DNA of 8,794 nt, from assembly GCA_023246995.1 (NCBI GenBank), contig JAHFHI010000022.1:1-8794 (forward strand), read 5' to 3'. The notes beneath the pieces are model-generated. The model saw nothing but the letters and a program-made list of their open reading frames with translations, ran no database searches and was not told the origin of the DNA. This DNA is from Candidatus Omnitrophota bacterium. GTDB lineage: Bacteria > Omnitrophota > Omnitrophia > Omnitrophales > Aquincolibacteriaceae. This document shows positions 1 through 5,663 of this stretch, one piece after another (position 1 is the stretch's first letter; each line of letters opens with the position of its first letter). The position numbers were made by a program, and so were the translations under genes.

Positions 1-5
1 TATTT

Positions 6-398
6 ATGCCACCACTCAACCAAAAAGATCTCGATCGCTTCAAAAAGATTCTTCAGGATGCCCGCCGCAGAATAGCCGGTGACCTCCGGCATCTGGAAGA
101 TGAGTCTTTGAATACCAACCAACGGGACTCCTCCGGAGACCTTTCCGGATATTCTTTCCATATGGCCGATATGGCCACGGACAATTTTGACCGTGAATTC
201 ACCCTGGGCCTCGCTTCCAACGAGCAGCAGAGCCTTAATATGGTCGACAATGCCCTGCGCAAGATCGATGACGGGACTTACGGCGTTTGCGAGGGTTGTT
301 CCAAGGCGATTGCGTTAAAAAGGCTCCAGGCCATGCCGTATGCCAAGCATTGCATCAAGTGTCAGGAGCTTGAGGAGAAAAAAAGACGCAATCCCTAG
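6..398 (+). CDS. TraR/DksA-family C4 zinc-finger protein
   Basis: This 130-residue protein belongs to the TraR/DksA family, whose members bind in the RNA polymerase secondary channel or act as small regulators. The N-terminal half (residues about 5-35 and 60-90) is charged and helical, as expected for the coiled coil. The C-terminal half carries a four-cysteine zinc finger, C95-x2-C98 and C116-x2-C119, with the family-typical stretch GTYGVCEGC and RLQAMPYAKHCIKC. The middle segment DLSGYSFHMAD is typical of the short DksA-like proteins found beside lspA in several uncultured lineages (recollection). The acidic DxxDxA tip motif of E. coli DksA is not recognisable; the aligned segment reads ADMATDNF, so DksA-like activity on polymerase should not be assumed. 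ATG at 6 is a natural start, but only five bases precede it, so its ribosome binding site cannot be judged. The 3' end overlaps the proposed lspA start by 13 bases. Confidence 0.9.
   Translation: MPPLNQKDLDRFKKILQDARRRIAGDLRHLEDESLNTNQRDSSGDLSGYSFHMADMATDNFDREFTLGLASNEQQSLNMVDNALRKIDDGTYGVCEGCSKAIALKRLQAMPYAKHCIKCQELEEKKRRNP
372..377 (+). promoter_or_regulatory. Ribosome binding site for lspA
   Basis: GAGGAG lies inside the 3' end of the zinc-finger gene and is followed by eight bases (seven A and a G) and then ACG at 386. The strength and spacing are those of a true Shine-Dalgarno site. It is the main evidence that lspA translation begins at 386 rather than at the distant TTG at 521. Confidence 0.55.
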
Positions 399-838
399 CG
401 GTTCTCTACGGCCTTACGGCGCTGATCGTCGGGATCGATCAGATCAGTAAGTTTTATTTCCTTTCCATCCTGGATCCCGGCGAGAGCATCCCCCTCATTC
501 CGGAAATTTTTCACCTAACCTTGGTCCATAACACAGGCATTGCTTTTGGTTTTTTCAGAACTCACGAGAGGGCCCTCTTAATTTTGATTACCTTGAGTCT
601 CGGATGTCTTTTTTATTGGAGCACGCGGCTAAAAGAGGGGAGCCCCTCGGGGTTGAACCGCGCGGCGCTCGCGCTCATTCTCGGCGGCGCGCTCGGCAAT
701 TGGATCGATCGCGTCCGGTGGGGAGCGGTGATTGATTTCCTGGATTTTCGCATCTGGCCGGTTTTTAATATTGCCGACTCGGCCATCACCCTGGGCGTCG
801 GTCTTTATTTGATCAGCCTCCTTCGCTCCCGCGATTGA
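386..838 (+). CDS. lspA: Lipoprotein signal peptidase II (LspA), apparent ACG start
   Basis: LspA is the inner-membrane aspartyl peptidase that removes the signal peptide from diacylglyceryl-prolipoproteins after Lgt has acted. All family blocks are present (numbering from ACG 386 as residue 1): D18-Q-x-S-K22 at the end of helix 1, HNTGIAF (48-54), LGN105-x2-DR109, VID117F and FNIAD131SA. D117 and D131 are the expected catalytic pair. Four hydrophobic segments are visible, and the 150-residue length is slightly short but normal. The start is uncertain. No ATG, GTG or TTG occurs in frame from the stop codon at 371-373 up to TTG 521, and starting at 521 would remove helix 1 and the DQxSK motif. 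ACG 386 has GAGGAG eight bases upstream and gives a proper helix 1 (QSLAVLYGLTALIVGIDQ). It may be a genuine rare start, a T-to-C change, or the effect of an indel in the adjacent A7 run. The gene stops four bases before lgt. Confidence 0.9.
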   Translation, partial: TQSLAVLYGLTALIVGIDQISKFYFLSILDPGESIPLIPEIFHLTLVHNTGIAFGFFRTHERALLILITLSLGCLFYWSTRLKEGSPSGLNRAALALILGGALGNWIDRVRWGAVIDFLDFRIWPVFNIADSAITLGVGLYLISLLRSRD

Positions 839-842
839 AATC

Positions 843-1637
843 ATGAGGCCCATCCTTTTTCACCTGGGTTCCCTGCCGGTTTATAGCTTTGGTTTTATGG
901 TCGCGGCCGGCGTGCTGCTTTCCTTGCGTCTCATGACCGCGCGCGCGCGCCGGGATGGTTTTCCCGATCCGGAACAGGCGGCCGACATGGTTTTCGTCGC
1001 CGTCTTCTGGGGATTTGCCGGAGCCCGGTTTTTTTATGTGCTGGAGAACCCAGCCTGGTACGCCGAGAATCCCCTCCGGATTTTTGCGTTTTGGGAAGGC
1101 GGCCTCATTTTTTACGGAGGTATGGCCCTTGCGCTTGTTGCGCTTCTTTGCTTTCTTCGTTTGAAGGGGATCGGGATGGTGCGCGGGCTTGATTTTATTC
1201 TGCCCTACGTGGCCCTTAGCCATGCCTTCGGGCGTGTCGGGTGTTTTTTGAACGGCTGCTGCTATGGAAGCGCCTGCGAATTCGCCTGGTGCGTCCGCCA
1301 AGGAGAGCTTGAAGGAACTTTTCATCCCGCCCAGCTTTACGAGGCACTCTTTAACGTTTTGCTGTTTGTTTTTCTAAACGCGCTTTACGGCAGGAAACGT
1401 TTCCATGGTCAGGTCGCCGGTTTGTATTTCATGTTTTATGCCCTCGGGCGTTTTGTCTTGGAATTTTGGAGGGGCGCGAACCCCTATTGGGGGTTGCTCA
1501 CGCACAACCAATGGATCAGTGTTTTTGTGGCGCTTTCGGCCGGCTTATTTTACGGGTTGAAAGCCCGGGAGATTGCCGGGGGCCGAGCGCCCTCGGGTGA
1601 CAACCGCCCGCTTGCCGGAGGAAAAGATCATGGATGA
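843..1637 (+). CDS. lgt: Prolipoprotein diacylglyceryl transferase (Lgt)
   Basis: Lgt transfers diacylglycerol from phosphatidylglycerol to the lipobox cysteine of prolipoproteins, the step before LspA cleavage. The 264-residue protein has about seven hydrophobic segments. The signature is H127-AFGR131-VGCFLNGCCYG142, followed by HPAQLYE (161-167), LGRFVLEFWR (201-210) and an NQWISV segment (222-227). It is the cysteine-rich Lgt variant: N146 and E151 of the E. coli enzyme correspond to C134 and C139, and the E. coli FHGG block containing H103 reads F90-YGG. I recall this combination in other non-proteobacterial Lgts, so the protein is probably active, but the E. coli catalytic model does not transfer directly. 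ATG 843 lies four bases after the lspA stop with no clear ribosome binding site, which suggests coupling to lspA. The last eight bases overlap the next gene. The C-terminal tail (about 240-264) is polar and not part of the family core. Confidence 0.95.
   Translation: MRPILFHLGSLPVYSFGFMVAAGVLLSLRLMTARARRDGFPDPEQAADMVFVAVFWGFAGARFFYVLENPAWYAENPLRIFAFWEGGLIFYGGMALALVALLCFLRLKGIGMVRGLDFILPYVALSHAFGRVGCFLNGCCYGSACEFAWCVRQGELEGTFHPAQLYEALFNVLLFVFLNALYGRKRFHGQVAGLYFMFYALGRFVLEFWRGANPYWGLLTHNQWISVFVALSAGLFYGLKAREIAGGRAPSGDNRPLAGGKDHG
1617..1622 (+). promoter_or_regulatory. Ribosome binding site for the RluD-type synthase
   Basis: GGAGGA lies within the end of lgt, seven bases before ATG 1630. It decides the start of the pseudouridine synthase against an upstream in-frame ATG at 1573, which lacks such a site and would add an unrelated polar extension. 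Confidence 0.7.
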
Positions 1638-2550
1638 GCGTGAGATTCTCGTAAAAGATGAGGACCAGGGAAAACGCCTGGATGTTTTCCTGGCCCAGAT
1701 GTTTCCGGCCATTTTTTCCCGCTCCCAGGTCAAGAAACTGATCGAGCAAGGCGGGGTCCGCGTGGCGGGCCGGGGAGAAGTGGCGGCCCATTACAAAATC
1801 AAGGGGGATGAGCGGATTGAAATTGAATGGCCCGAGAAAGATTCCGGAGATACGCGCGCCGAAAATATTCCGATTCATGTCCTTGCCGAAGACGAGGATG
1901 TGATCCTGGTCAATAAACCCGCCGGGATGGTGGTGCATCCCGCGCACGGGAATCCTTATCATACCTTGGTCAATGCGCTGCTTTTTCATGTCCGGGGTCT
2001 TTCGGCCGTCGGAGGCCCGGTACGGCCCGGAATCGTGCACCGCCTTGACAAGGACACTTCCGGGATCATGATAATCGCCAAAAACGATTATGCGCACGGG
2101 TTCCTGGCCAAGCAGTTTAAAAACCACACGATCCAGCGCGTTTACCGGGTCGCGGTCCGCGGGATCGTCCAGCATGATGAAGGGATCTGCGAGGAGGCCG
2201 TGGGCCGCGCTTTTTTGAATCGCCGCAAAGTCGTGATCCGGCCTTCCGGAGGCCGGGACGCGGAGACGCATTTCCGGGTGCTGCGGCGTTTTGCCAAGGC
2301 CACGCTTCTTGAAGTCAAACCCATTACCGGCCGGACGCACCAGATCCGGGTGCATATGGGCCACATTGGGCATCCCGTGTTGGGCGATATGCTTTATGGG
2401 GTGGCGACCCCGGGAATCGCTCGGCAGGCCGTTCACGCCATCTCTTTGGACTTCGAGCATCCCGGAGATAAAAAGCGCCGTCACGTCGAATGCCCGCTTC
2501 CTCAGGATTTCGAACAACTCATGTCTTTTCTGGCAGCCGAGCGAGCTTGA
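1630..2550 (+). CDS. rluD: RluA/RluD-family 23S rRNA pseudouridine synthase
   Basis: This 306-residue enzyme isomerises uridine to pseudouridine in RNA. An N-terminal S4 RNA-binding domain (about 15-65, with RLDVFLA and RSQVKKLIEQGGVRVAG) is followed by the catalytic domain. The catalytic aspartate is D140 in H137-R-L-D-KDTSG, preceded by NKPAGMVVHP (95-104). The C-terminal RTHQIRVHM block (235-243) and HPVLGDMLYG (248-257) complete the family pattern. S4 domain plus HRLDKDTSG favours RluD, which in E. coli modifies helix 69 of 23S rRNA, over RluA, which lacks S4. RluC-like or other specificity cannot be excluded, so the symbol is tentative. ATG 1630 has a strong ribosome binding site and overlaps the lgt stop by eight bases (ATGGATGA), indicating translational coupling. 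It is the last gene of the first cluster. Confidence 0.93.
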   Translation: MDEREILVKDEDQGKRLDVFLAQMFPAIFSRSQVKKLIEQGGVRVAGRGEVAAHYKIKGDERIEIEWPEKDSGDTRAENIPIHVLAEDEDVILVNKPAGMVVHPAHGNPYHTLVNALLFHVRGLSAVGGPVRPGIVHRLDKDTSGIMIIAKNDYAHGFLAKQFKNHTIQRVYRVAVRGIVQHDEGICEEAVGRAFLNRRKVVIRPSGGRDAETHFRVLRRFAKATLLEVKPITGRTHQIRVHMGHIGHPVLGDMLYGVATPGIARQAVHAISLDFEHPGDKKRRHVECPLPQDFEQLMSFLAAERA

Positions 2551-2579
2551 TTAAAGCAGAGGGAGAGAAAGCGCCGTCC

Positions 2580-2593
2580 CGAGCCCGGGCTCG
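2580..2593. repeat. Perfect 14-base palindrome in the intergenic gap
   Basis: CGAGCCCGGGCTCG is a perfect inverted repeat 30 bases after the pseudouridine synthase stop. No T run follows, so it is not a standard intrinsic terminator. It could be an operator, or an RNA hairpin with a five-pair stem and CCGG loop, or chance in GC-rich DNA. The rest of 2551-2680 shows no gene or recognisable RNA. Confidence 0.35.
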
Positions 2594-2688
2594 CAGATAG
2601 GCCATCCGGTATCAGCCAAGGGTCTCCGCGCGGGTACGCTCCGGATTCTTTTATTTAAATCCGTCTTTCTGATTTTTCGAAATCCCGG

Positions 2689-2694
2689 TATAAT
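2689..2694 (+). promoter_or_regulatory. Probable promoter -10 box (TATAAT)
   Basis: A perfect TATAAT sits in the AT-rich end of the only intergenic gap, about 18 bases before ATG 2712. The expected -35 region (about 2666-2672, TTTCTGA) matches the sigma-70 consensus poorly and there is no extended -10 TG. Transcription would start near 2701, leaving a leader of only about 10 bases without a clear Shine-Dalgarno site. It plausibly drives the pseudo-protease and menaquinone operon. Confidence 0.5.
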
Positions 2695-2711
2695 AAACAC
2701 GCGTCAGAAAA

Positions 2712-3386
2712 ATGCTTTCATACACGGTTCTCCTTACCGCTTTTTTTGCTTTGATCACGCAGATTCGTCTGCGCGGACGCGGGCGTGCGCCTAGCCGCCG
2801 TATTTTGAGCGGATTTGAAGTTGCGAGGCTTTTTCTGGACCGGGAAGGCGCCGGTCATGTTTCGATCGAACCGGTATCGGGATTCAAACTTTTCCGGCGC
2901 GCTCCGCTCAAGCAGTTTTTCCTTGAAAGGGCGCTTTATGAGGGCCGGACCCTGCTCGATCACGCCCGCGCCGCGCGGGAGTCGGTTGCCATGACCCGGG
3001 CCCAGCACATGATTTTCTCTTTTGATTTTTCCAGAAGGCTTTGGCTGTGGCTGAAGGTTTTGGCCTTGCTCGGCTGGCTCGCGTCGCTTTTATCCCATCC
3101 GGGTTTTTTGCCGGCCGGTGAAAAATTTGCTTTGGGGGCCTTTTTTGTTCTCTTTCTGGCGGCCCTCTTTGAGCTTCCGCTCGAGTGGGAGACGAGTCAG
3201 AGAGCTTACGGGCTTTTGAAAGAAAGCGGTTATTTTGAAATCGACGAGCTTGTCCAGATGCGCAGGATTTTGAAGGGCCTGCGGTTTGAAAAATTGGCGC
3301 TTATTTTCAAAGCGCCCTTTGACCTTGCGGGGATTTTGATCCATGGCTTTCAAAGACCTGAATCAGTTCATCACAGAACTTCGTAA
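2712..3386 (+). CDS. YugP-like membrane protein lacking the HExxH site (probable pseudo-protease)
   Basis: This 224-residue membrane protein follows the layout of the YugP-type neutral zinc metallopeptidases (Pfam Zn_peptidase_2). It has an N-terminal helix (about 2-18), a soluble segment with SGFEVARLFLDREG and VSIEPVSG (33-57), two central hydrophobic helices (about 109-128 and 138-156), then ELPLEWETSQRAYGLLKESG (154-173) and a C-terminal helix. These match, from memory, the YugP blocks TGAEVARRILD, VPVEPVRG, LPVEFNASSRA and the residues after them. The zinc motif does not match: where YugP reads AAHEVGHA, this protein reads AARESVAM (87-94), keeping only the glutamate, and the preceding DHYDP block is replaced by RRAP (62-65). 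It is therefore unlikely to bind zinc or cut peptides. The frame is intact and has the same base character as its neighbours, so it is a maintained gene rather than wreckage. ATG 2712 follows the TATAAT promoter. Its last 44 bases overlap ubiD. Its role is unknown. Confidence 0.7.
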   Translation: MLSYTVLLTAFFALITQIRLRGRGRAPSRRILSGFEVARLFLDREGAGHVSIEPVSGFKLFRRAPLKQFFLERALYEGRTLLDHARAARESVAMTRAQHMIFSFDFSRRLWLWLKVLALLGWLASLLSHPGFLPAGEKFALGAFFVLFLAALFELPLEWETSQRAYGLLKESGYFEIDELVQMRRILKGLRFEKLALIFKAPFDLAGILIHGFQRPESVHHRTS

Positions 3387-4812
3387 GAAAGGCGAGCTTC
3401 ACGAGGTTTCGGCGGAAACCGACCCCGTCCTCGAGATTACGGAAATTTACGACCGCGTGGTCAAGGCCGGAGGTCCGGCGCTTCTTTTCCGGCGTCCCAA
3501 GGGTTCCCAGATCCCGCTTGCGATCAATCTCTTCGGATCGCGCTCGCGCATGAGCCTTGCCTTCGGCGTCTCCGACATCGAGGAAATCGCCAAGAGCATC
3601 GAAGAATTGACCGAGATGAAAGTTCCCTCCGGCATTCTAGGGAAATTGAGCCTGCTTCCCAAAGTCGCCATCTTAAACGCCCTGGCGCCGAAGATCTTGA
3701 AAGCCGGACCGTGCCAGGACGTGGTGATCCGGGCCGGCGAGGGTCCGATGCTCGACAAACTTCCCGTGCTGCAGTGCTGGCCGGATGACGGCGGGCGTTT
3801 TATCACGCTCCCCATGGTTTTTTCGAAAGATCCAGAAACCGGAAAGCGCAATGTCGGGCTTTACCGGATGCACGTTTACGACAATCAGACCACCGGAATG
3901 CACTGGCAGATCCATAAGGATGGGGCGGAGCACTTCCGCCGTCTCGGCAAAGCCAGCGGCCGGCGTCTTGAAGTGGCGGCCGTGATCGGCGCCGATCCGG
4001 CCACGATGTTTTCGGCCGCCTGCCCGCTTCCGAGCGGGATGGATGAACTCATGATGGCCGGTTTCCTTCGCCGAGAACCCGTGGAGCTCGTCAAATGCCG
4101 GACCGTGGATCTCGAGGTGCCGGCGCATGCCGAGATTGTGCTCGAAGGCTACGTGCAGGAAGGCGAGATGCGCCTTGAAGGTCCGTTCGGCGATCACACG
4201 GGATTTTATTCGCGCGCCAAGGATTTTCCGGTTTTTCACGTGACCTGCATGACACACCGCGCGAATCCTGTTTACGTGACCACGGTGGTGGGTAAGCCTC
4301 CGATGGAGGATTGCCACATGGGCAAGGCCATCGAACGCATTTTTCTTCCGCTCATCCGCAAGCAGGTGCCCGAGATTAAGGACATGAACCTTCCCTGGGA
4401 AGGCTGTTTTCATAACTGTTTGATCGTTTCCATTCGCAAGAGCTATCCGGAGCAGGCCAAAAAGGTGATGAGCGCGATTTGGGGGCTCGGGCAGATGATG
4501 TTTTCCAAGTGCATTATCGTGCTGGACCATGACGCCAATATTCAGGACGTGCGGGAAGTGGCCTGGCGCACTTTCAACAATGTCGATCCCAAACGCGACA
4601 TTGTTTTCTCCGATGGGCCGGTCGATGAGCTCGATCACTCGGCCAGCCGAGACTTTTTTGGCTCCAAGATGGGGATTGATGCGACCCGGAAAAACGAAGC
4701 CGAGGGCATGATGCGACCCTGGCCCGAGGATATGGTGATGAGGCCCTCGGTTCGCGAGCTTGTCAGCCGGCGCTGGAAGGAATACGGCCTTGATCCAAAG
4801 TATTCTGGCTAG
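3343..4812 (+). CDS. mqnL: UbiD-family prFMN-dependent decarboxylase (MqnL role)
   Basis: UbiD-family enzymes remove a carboxyl group from aromatic acids using prenylated FMN, which is made by UbiX. With ubiA-, ubiX-like genes, mqnA and mqnC alongside, the likely substrate is the prenylated dihydroxynaphthoate of the futalosine menaquinone pathway. The length, 489 residues, is close to E. coli UbiD. The N-terminus MAFKDLNQFITELRKKGEL is typical. The cofactor and metal region is RNVGLYRMHVYD (169-180) with HWQIH191; the metal ligands are probably N170, H191 and E245. The catalytic block is LEGPFGDHTG (278-287), in which E279 and D284 with R175 correspond to the Glu-Glu/Asp-Arg network of the family. 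ATG 3343 is supported by this N-terminus and by GCGGGGA about 10 bases upstream, although it lies 44 bases inside the preceding gene. The symbol is given by pathway context; by sequence alone ubiD would be equally valid. Confidence 0.92.
   Translation: MAFKDLNQFITELRKKGELHEVSAETDPVLEITEIYDRVVKAGGPALLFRRPKGSQIPLAINLFGSRSRMSLAFGVSDIEEIAKSIEELTEMKVPSGILGKLSLLPKVAILNALAPKILKAGPCQDVVIRAGEGPMLDKLPVLQCWPDDGGRFITLPMVFSKDPETGKRNVGLYRMHVYDNQTTGMHWQIHKDGAEHFRRLGKASGRRLEVAAVIGADPATMFSAACPLPSGMDELMMAGFLRREPVELVKCRTVDLEVPAHAEIVLEGYVQEGEMRLEGPFGDHTGFYSRAKDFPVFHVTCMTHRANPVYVTTVVGKPPMEDCHMGKAIERIFLPLIRKQVPEIKDMNLPWEGCFHNCLIVSIRKSYPEQAKKVMSAIWGLGQMMFSKCIIVLDHDANIQDVREVAWRTFNNVDPKRDIVFSDGPVDELDHSASRDFFGSKMGIDATRKNEAEGMMRPWPEDMVMRPSVRELVSRRWKEYGLDPKYSG
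4775..4781 (+). promoter_or_regulatory. Ribosome binding site for the UbiA-like gene
   Basis: GGAAGGA lies in the 3' end of the ubiD-like gene, eight bases before TTG 4790. It favours that start over an upstream in-frame TTG at 4760 and the internal ATG at 4832. Confidence 0.6.
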
Positions 4813-5653
4813 GACCGCCACATTCCTTGAAATGATCAAGTTCGAACACTCCATTTTTGCGCTTCCCTTTGCCTACATGGGACTCTTTTGGGGGGAGGGC
4901 GGAATGCCTTCCGCGCGACTTTTTTTGTGGGTGACGCTTGCGATGGTCGGTTTCAGGACCATGGCCATGGCCCTGAACCGTATTATCGATGCGGCCATTG
5001 ACGCGGCCAATCCCCGCACGGCAAAGCGTGCGATTCCGGCCGGCCGGCTGAAACCCGCCTTCGCCTGGGCTGCGGTTGCCGTCAGTTTTTCGGTTTTTGA
5101 AGCGAGCGCGTGGGCTCTTGGCCGGCTTTGTTTTTCTCTTTCTCCGATTCCGGTTTTTCTCGCGGTTCTCTACCCCTACGCGAAAAAAATTACCTGGTTA
5201 TCCCATGCCCTGTTGGGTATGATACTTGGCATTGCCCCTTATGCGGCGTGGCTCGCAAGCCGTGGCGTATTTGCGTGGGAGCCCGGTTTTTTGACCGCGG
5301 GGGTGGCGTCCTGGGTGGCCGGGTTTGATATTCTTTACGCCCTCCAGGATCAGGATTTCGACCGAAATGCCGGCCTTTATTCCGTGCCGGCCGTTTTTGG
5401 CACGCAGGCCGCCCTGCAAAGCGCCAAAGCGCTGCATCTGGCAGCGGTTCTTTTCTGGGCCGGAGCAGGCCTGGCCGGAAAGCTCGGGGTATTTTATTTC
5501 GCGGGGCTCGGCTTCTCGGCCCTTCTCCTGGCGCGTGAGCATTGGCTTGTTCATACTTTCGGGCTCGGAAAAATTAACGAGGCTTTTTTTACCATGAATG
5601 CGATGATCAGTATTCTGGTCTTTTCGGGCTTAGCGGCGGATCTTCTTTCTTAG
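4790..5653 (+). CDS. mqnP: UbiA-family prenyltransferase (MqnP role)
   Basis: This 287-residue integral membrane enzyme attaches a polyprenyl chain to an aromatic acid, here most likely 1,4-dihydroxy-6-naphthoate of the futalosine route. The two magnesium-diphosphate motifs are present: N63-RIID67-AAID71 and D187-QDFD191 within YALQDQDFDRNAGLYSVP. About eight or nine hydrophobic segments follow the family pattern. The N-terminal FLEMIKFEHSIFALPFA is characteristic of the UbiA/MqnP subgroup that acts with UbiD and UbiX. TTG 4790 is chosen because of the upstream GGAAGGA and because it gives the usual short leader before EMIKFEH; ATG 4832 would cut into that leader. The gene overlaps the ubiD-like gene by 23 bases, so the two are probably coupled. 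UbiA for ubiquinone is unlikely because the neighbours are menaquinone genes. Confidence 0.92.
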   Translation: MIQSILARTATFLEMIKFEHSIFALPFAYMGLFWGEGGMPSARLFLWVTLAMVGFRTMAMALNRIIDAAIDAANPRTAKRAIPAGRLKPAFAWAAVAVSFSVFEASAWALGRLCFSLSPIPVFLAVLYPYAKKITWLSHALLGMILGIAPYAAWLASRGVFAWEPGFLTAGVASWVAGFDILYALQDQDFDRNAGLYSVPAVFGTQAALQSAKALHLAAVLFWAGAGLAGKLGVFYFAGLGFSALLLAREHWLVHTFGLGKINEAFFTMNAMISILVFSGLAADLLS

Positions 5654-5663
5654 GGAGACTCGG

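Noticed and set aside
521..838. lspA starting at TTG 521
   Set aside because: It would remove helix 1 and the conserved DQxSK motif, both encoded in the same open frame upstream.
813..1325. Minus-strand open frame opposite lgt
   Set aside because: Lysine- and glycine-rich shadow of the Lgt membrane segments, with no independent evidence.
1516..2517. Long open frame on the minus strand (333 codons) opposite the pseudouridine synthase
   Set aside because: The + strand gene carries all RluD motifs; the antisense product has no family features.
2642..2678. Possible intrinsic terminator (CGGATT, 10-base loop, AATCCG, then a T-rich stretch)
   Set aside because: The stem has only six pairs, half of them A-T, and the T stretch is interrupted; too weak to call.
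4760..4789. Upstream TTG start for the UbiA-like gene
   Set aside because: It lacks a suitably spaced ribosome binding site and adds a polar extension; TTG 4790 has GGAAGGA eight bases upstream.
3673..4854. Long open frame on the minus strand (393 codons) opposite the ubiD-like gene
   Set aside because: It mirrors a clearly conserved gene in GC-rich DNA; its translation is rich in His, Arg and Gly with no recognisable domain.
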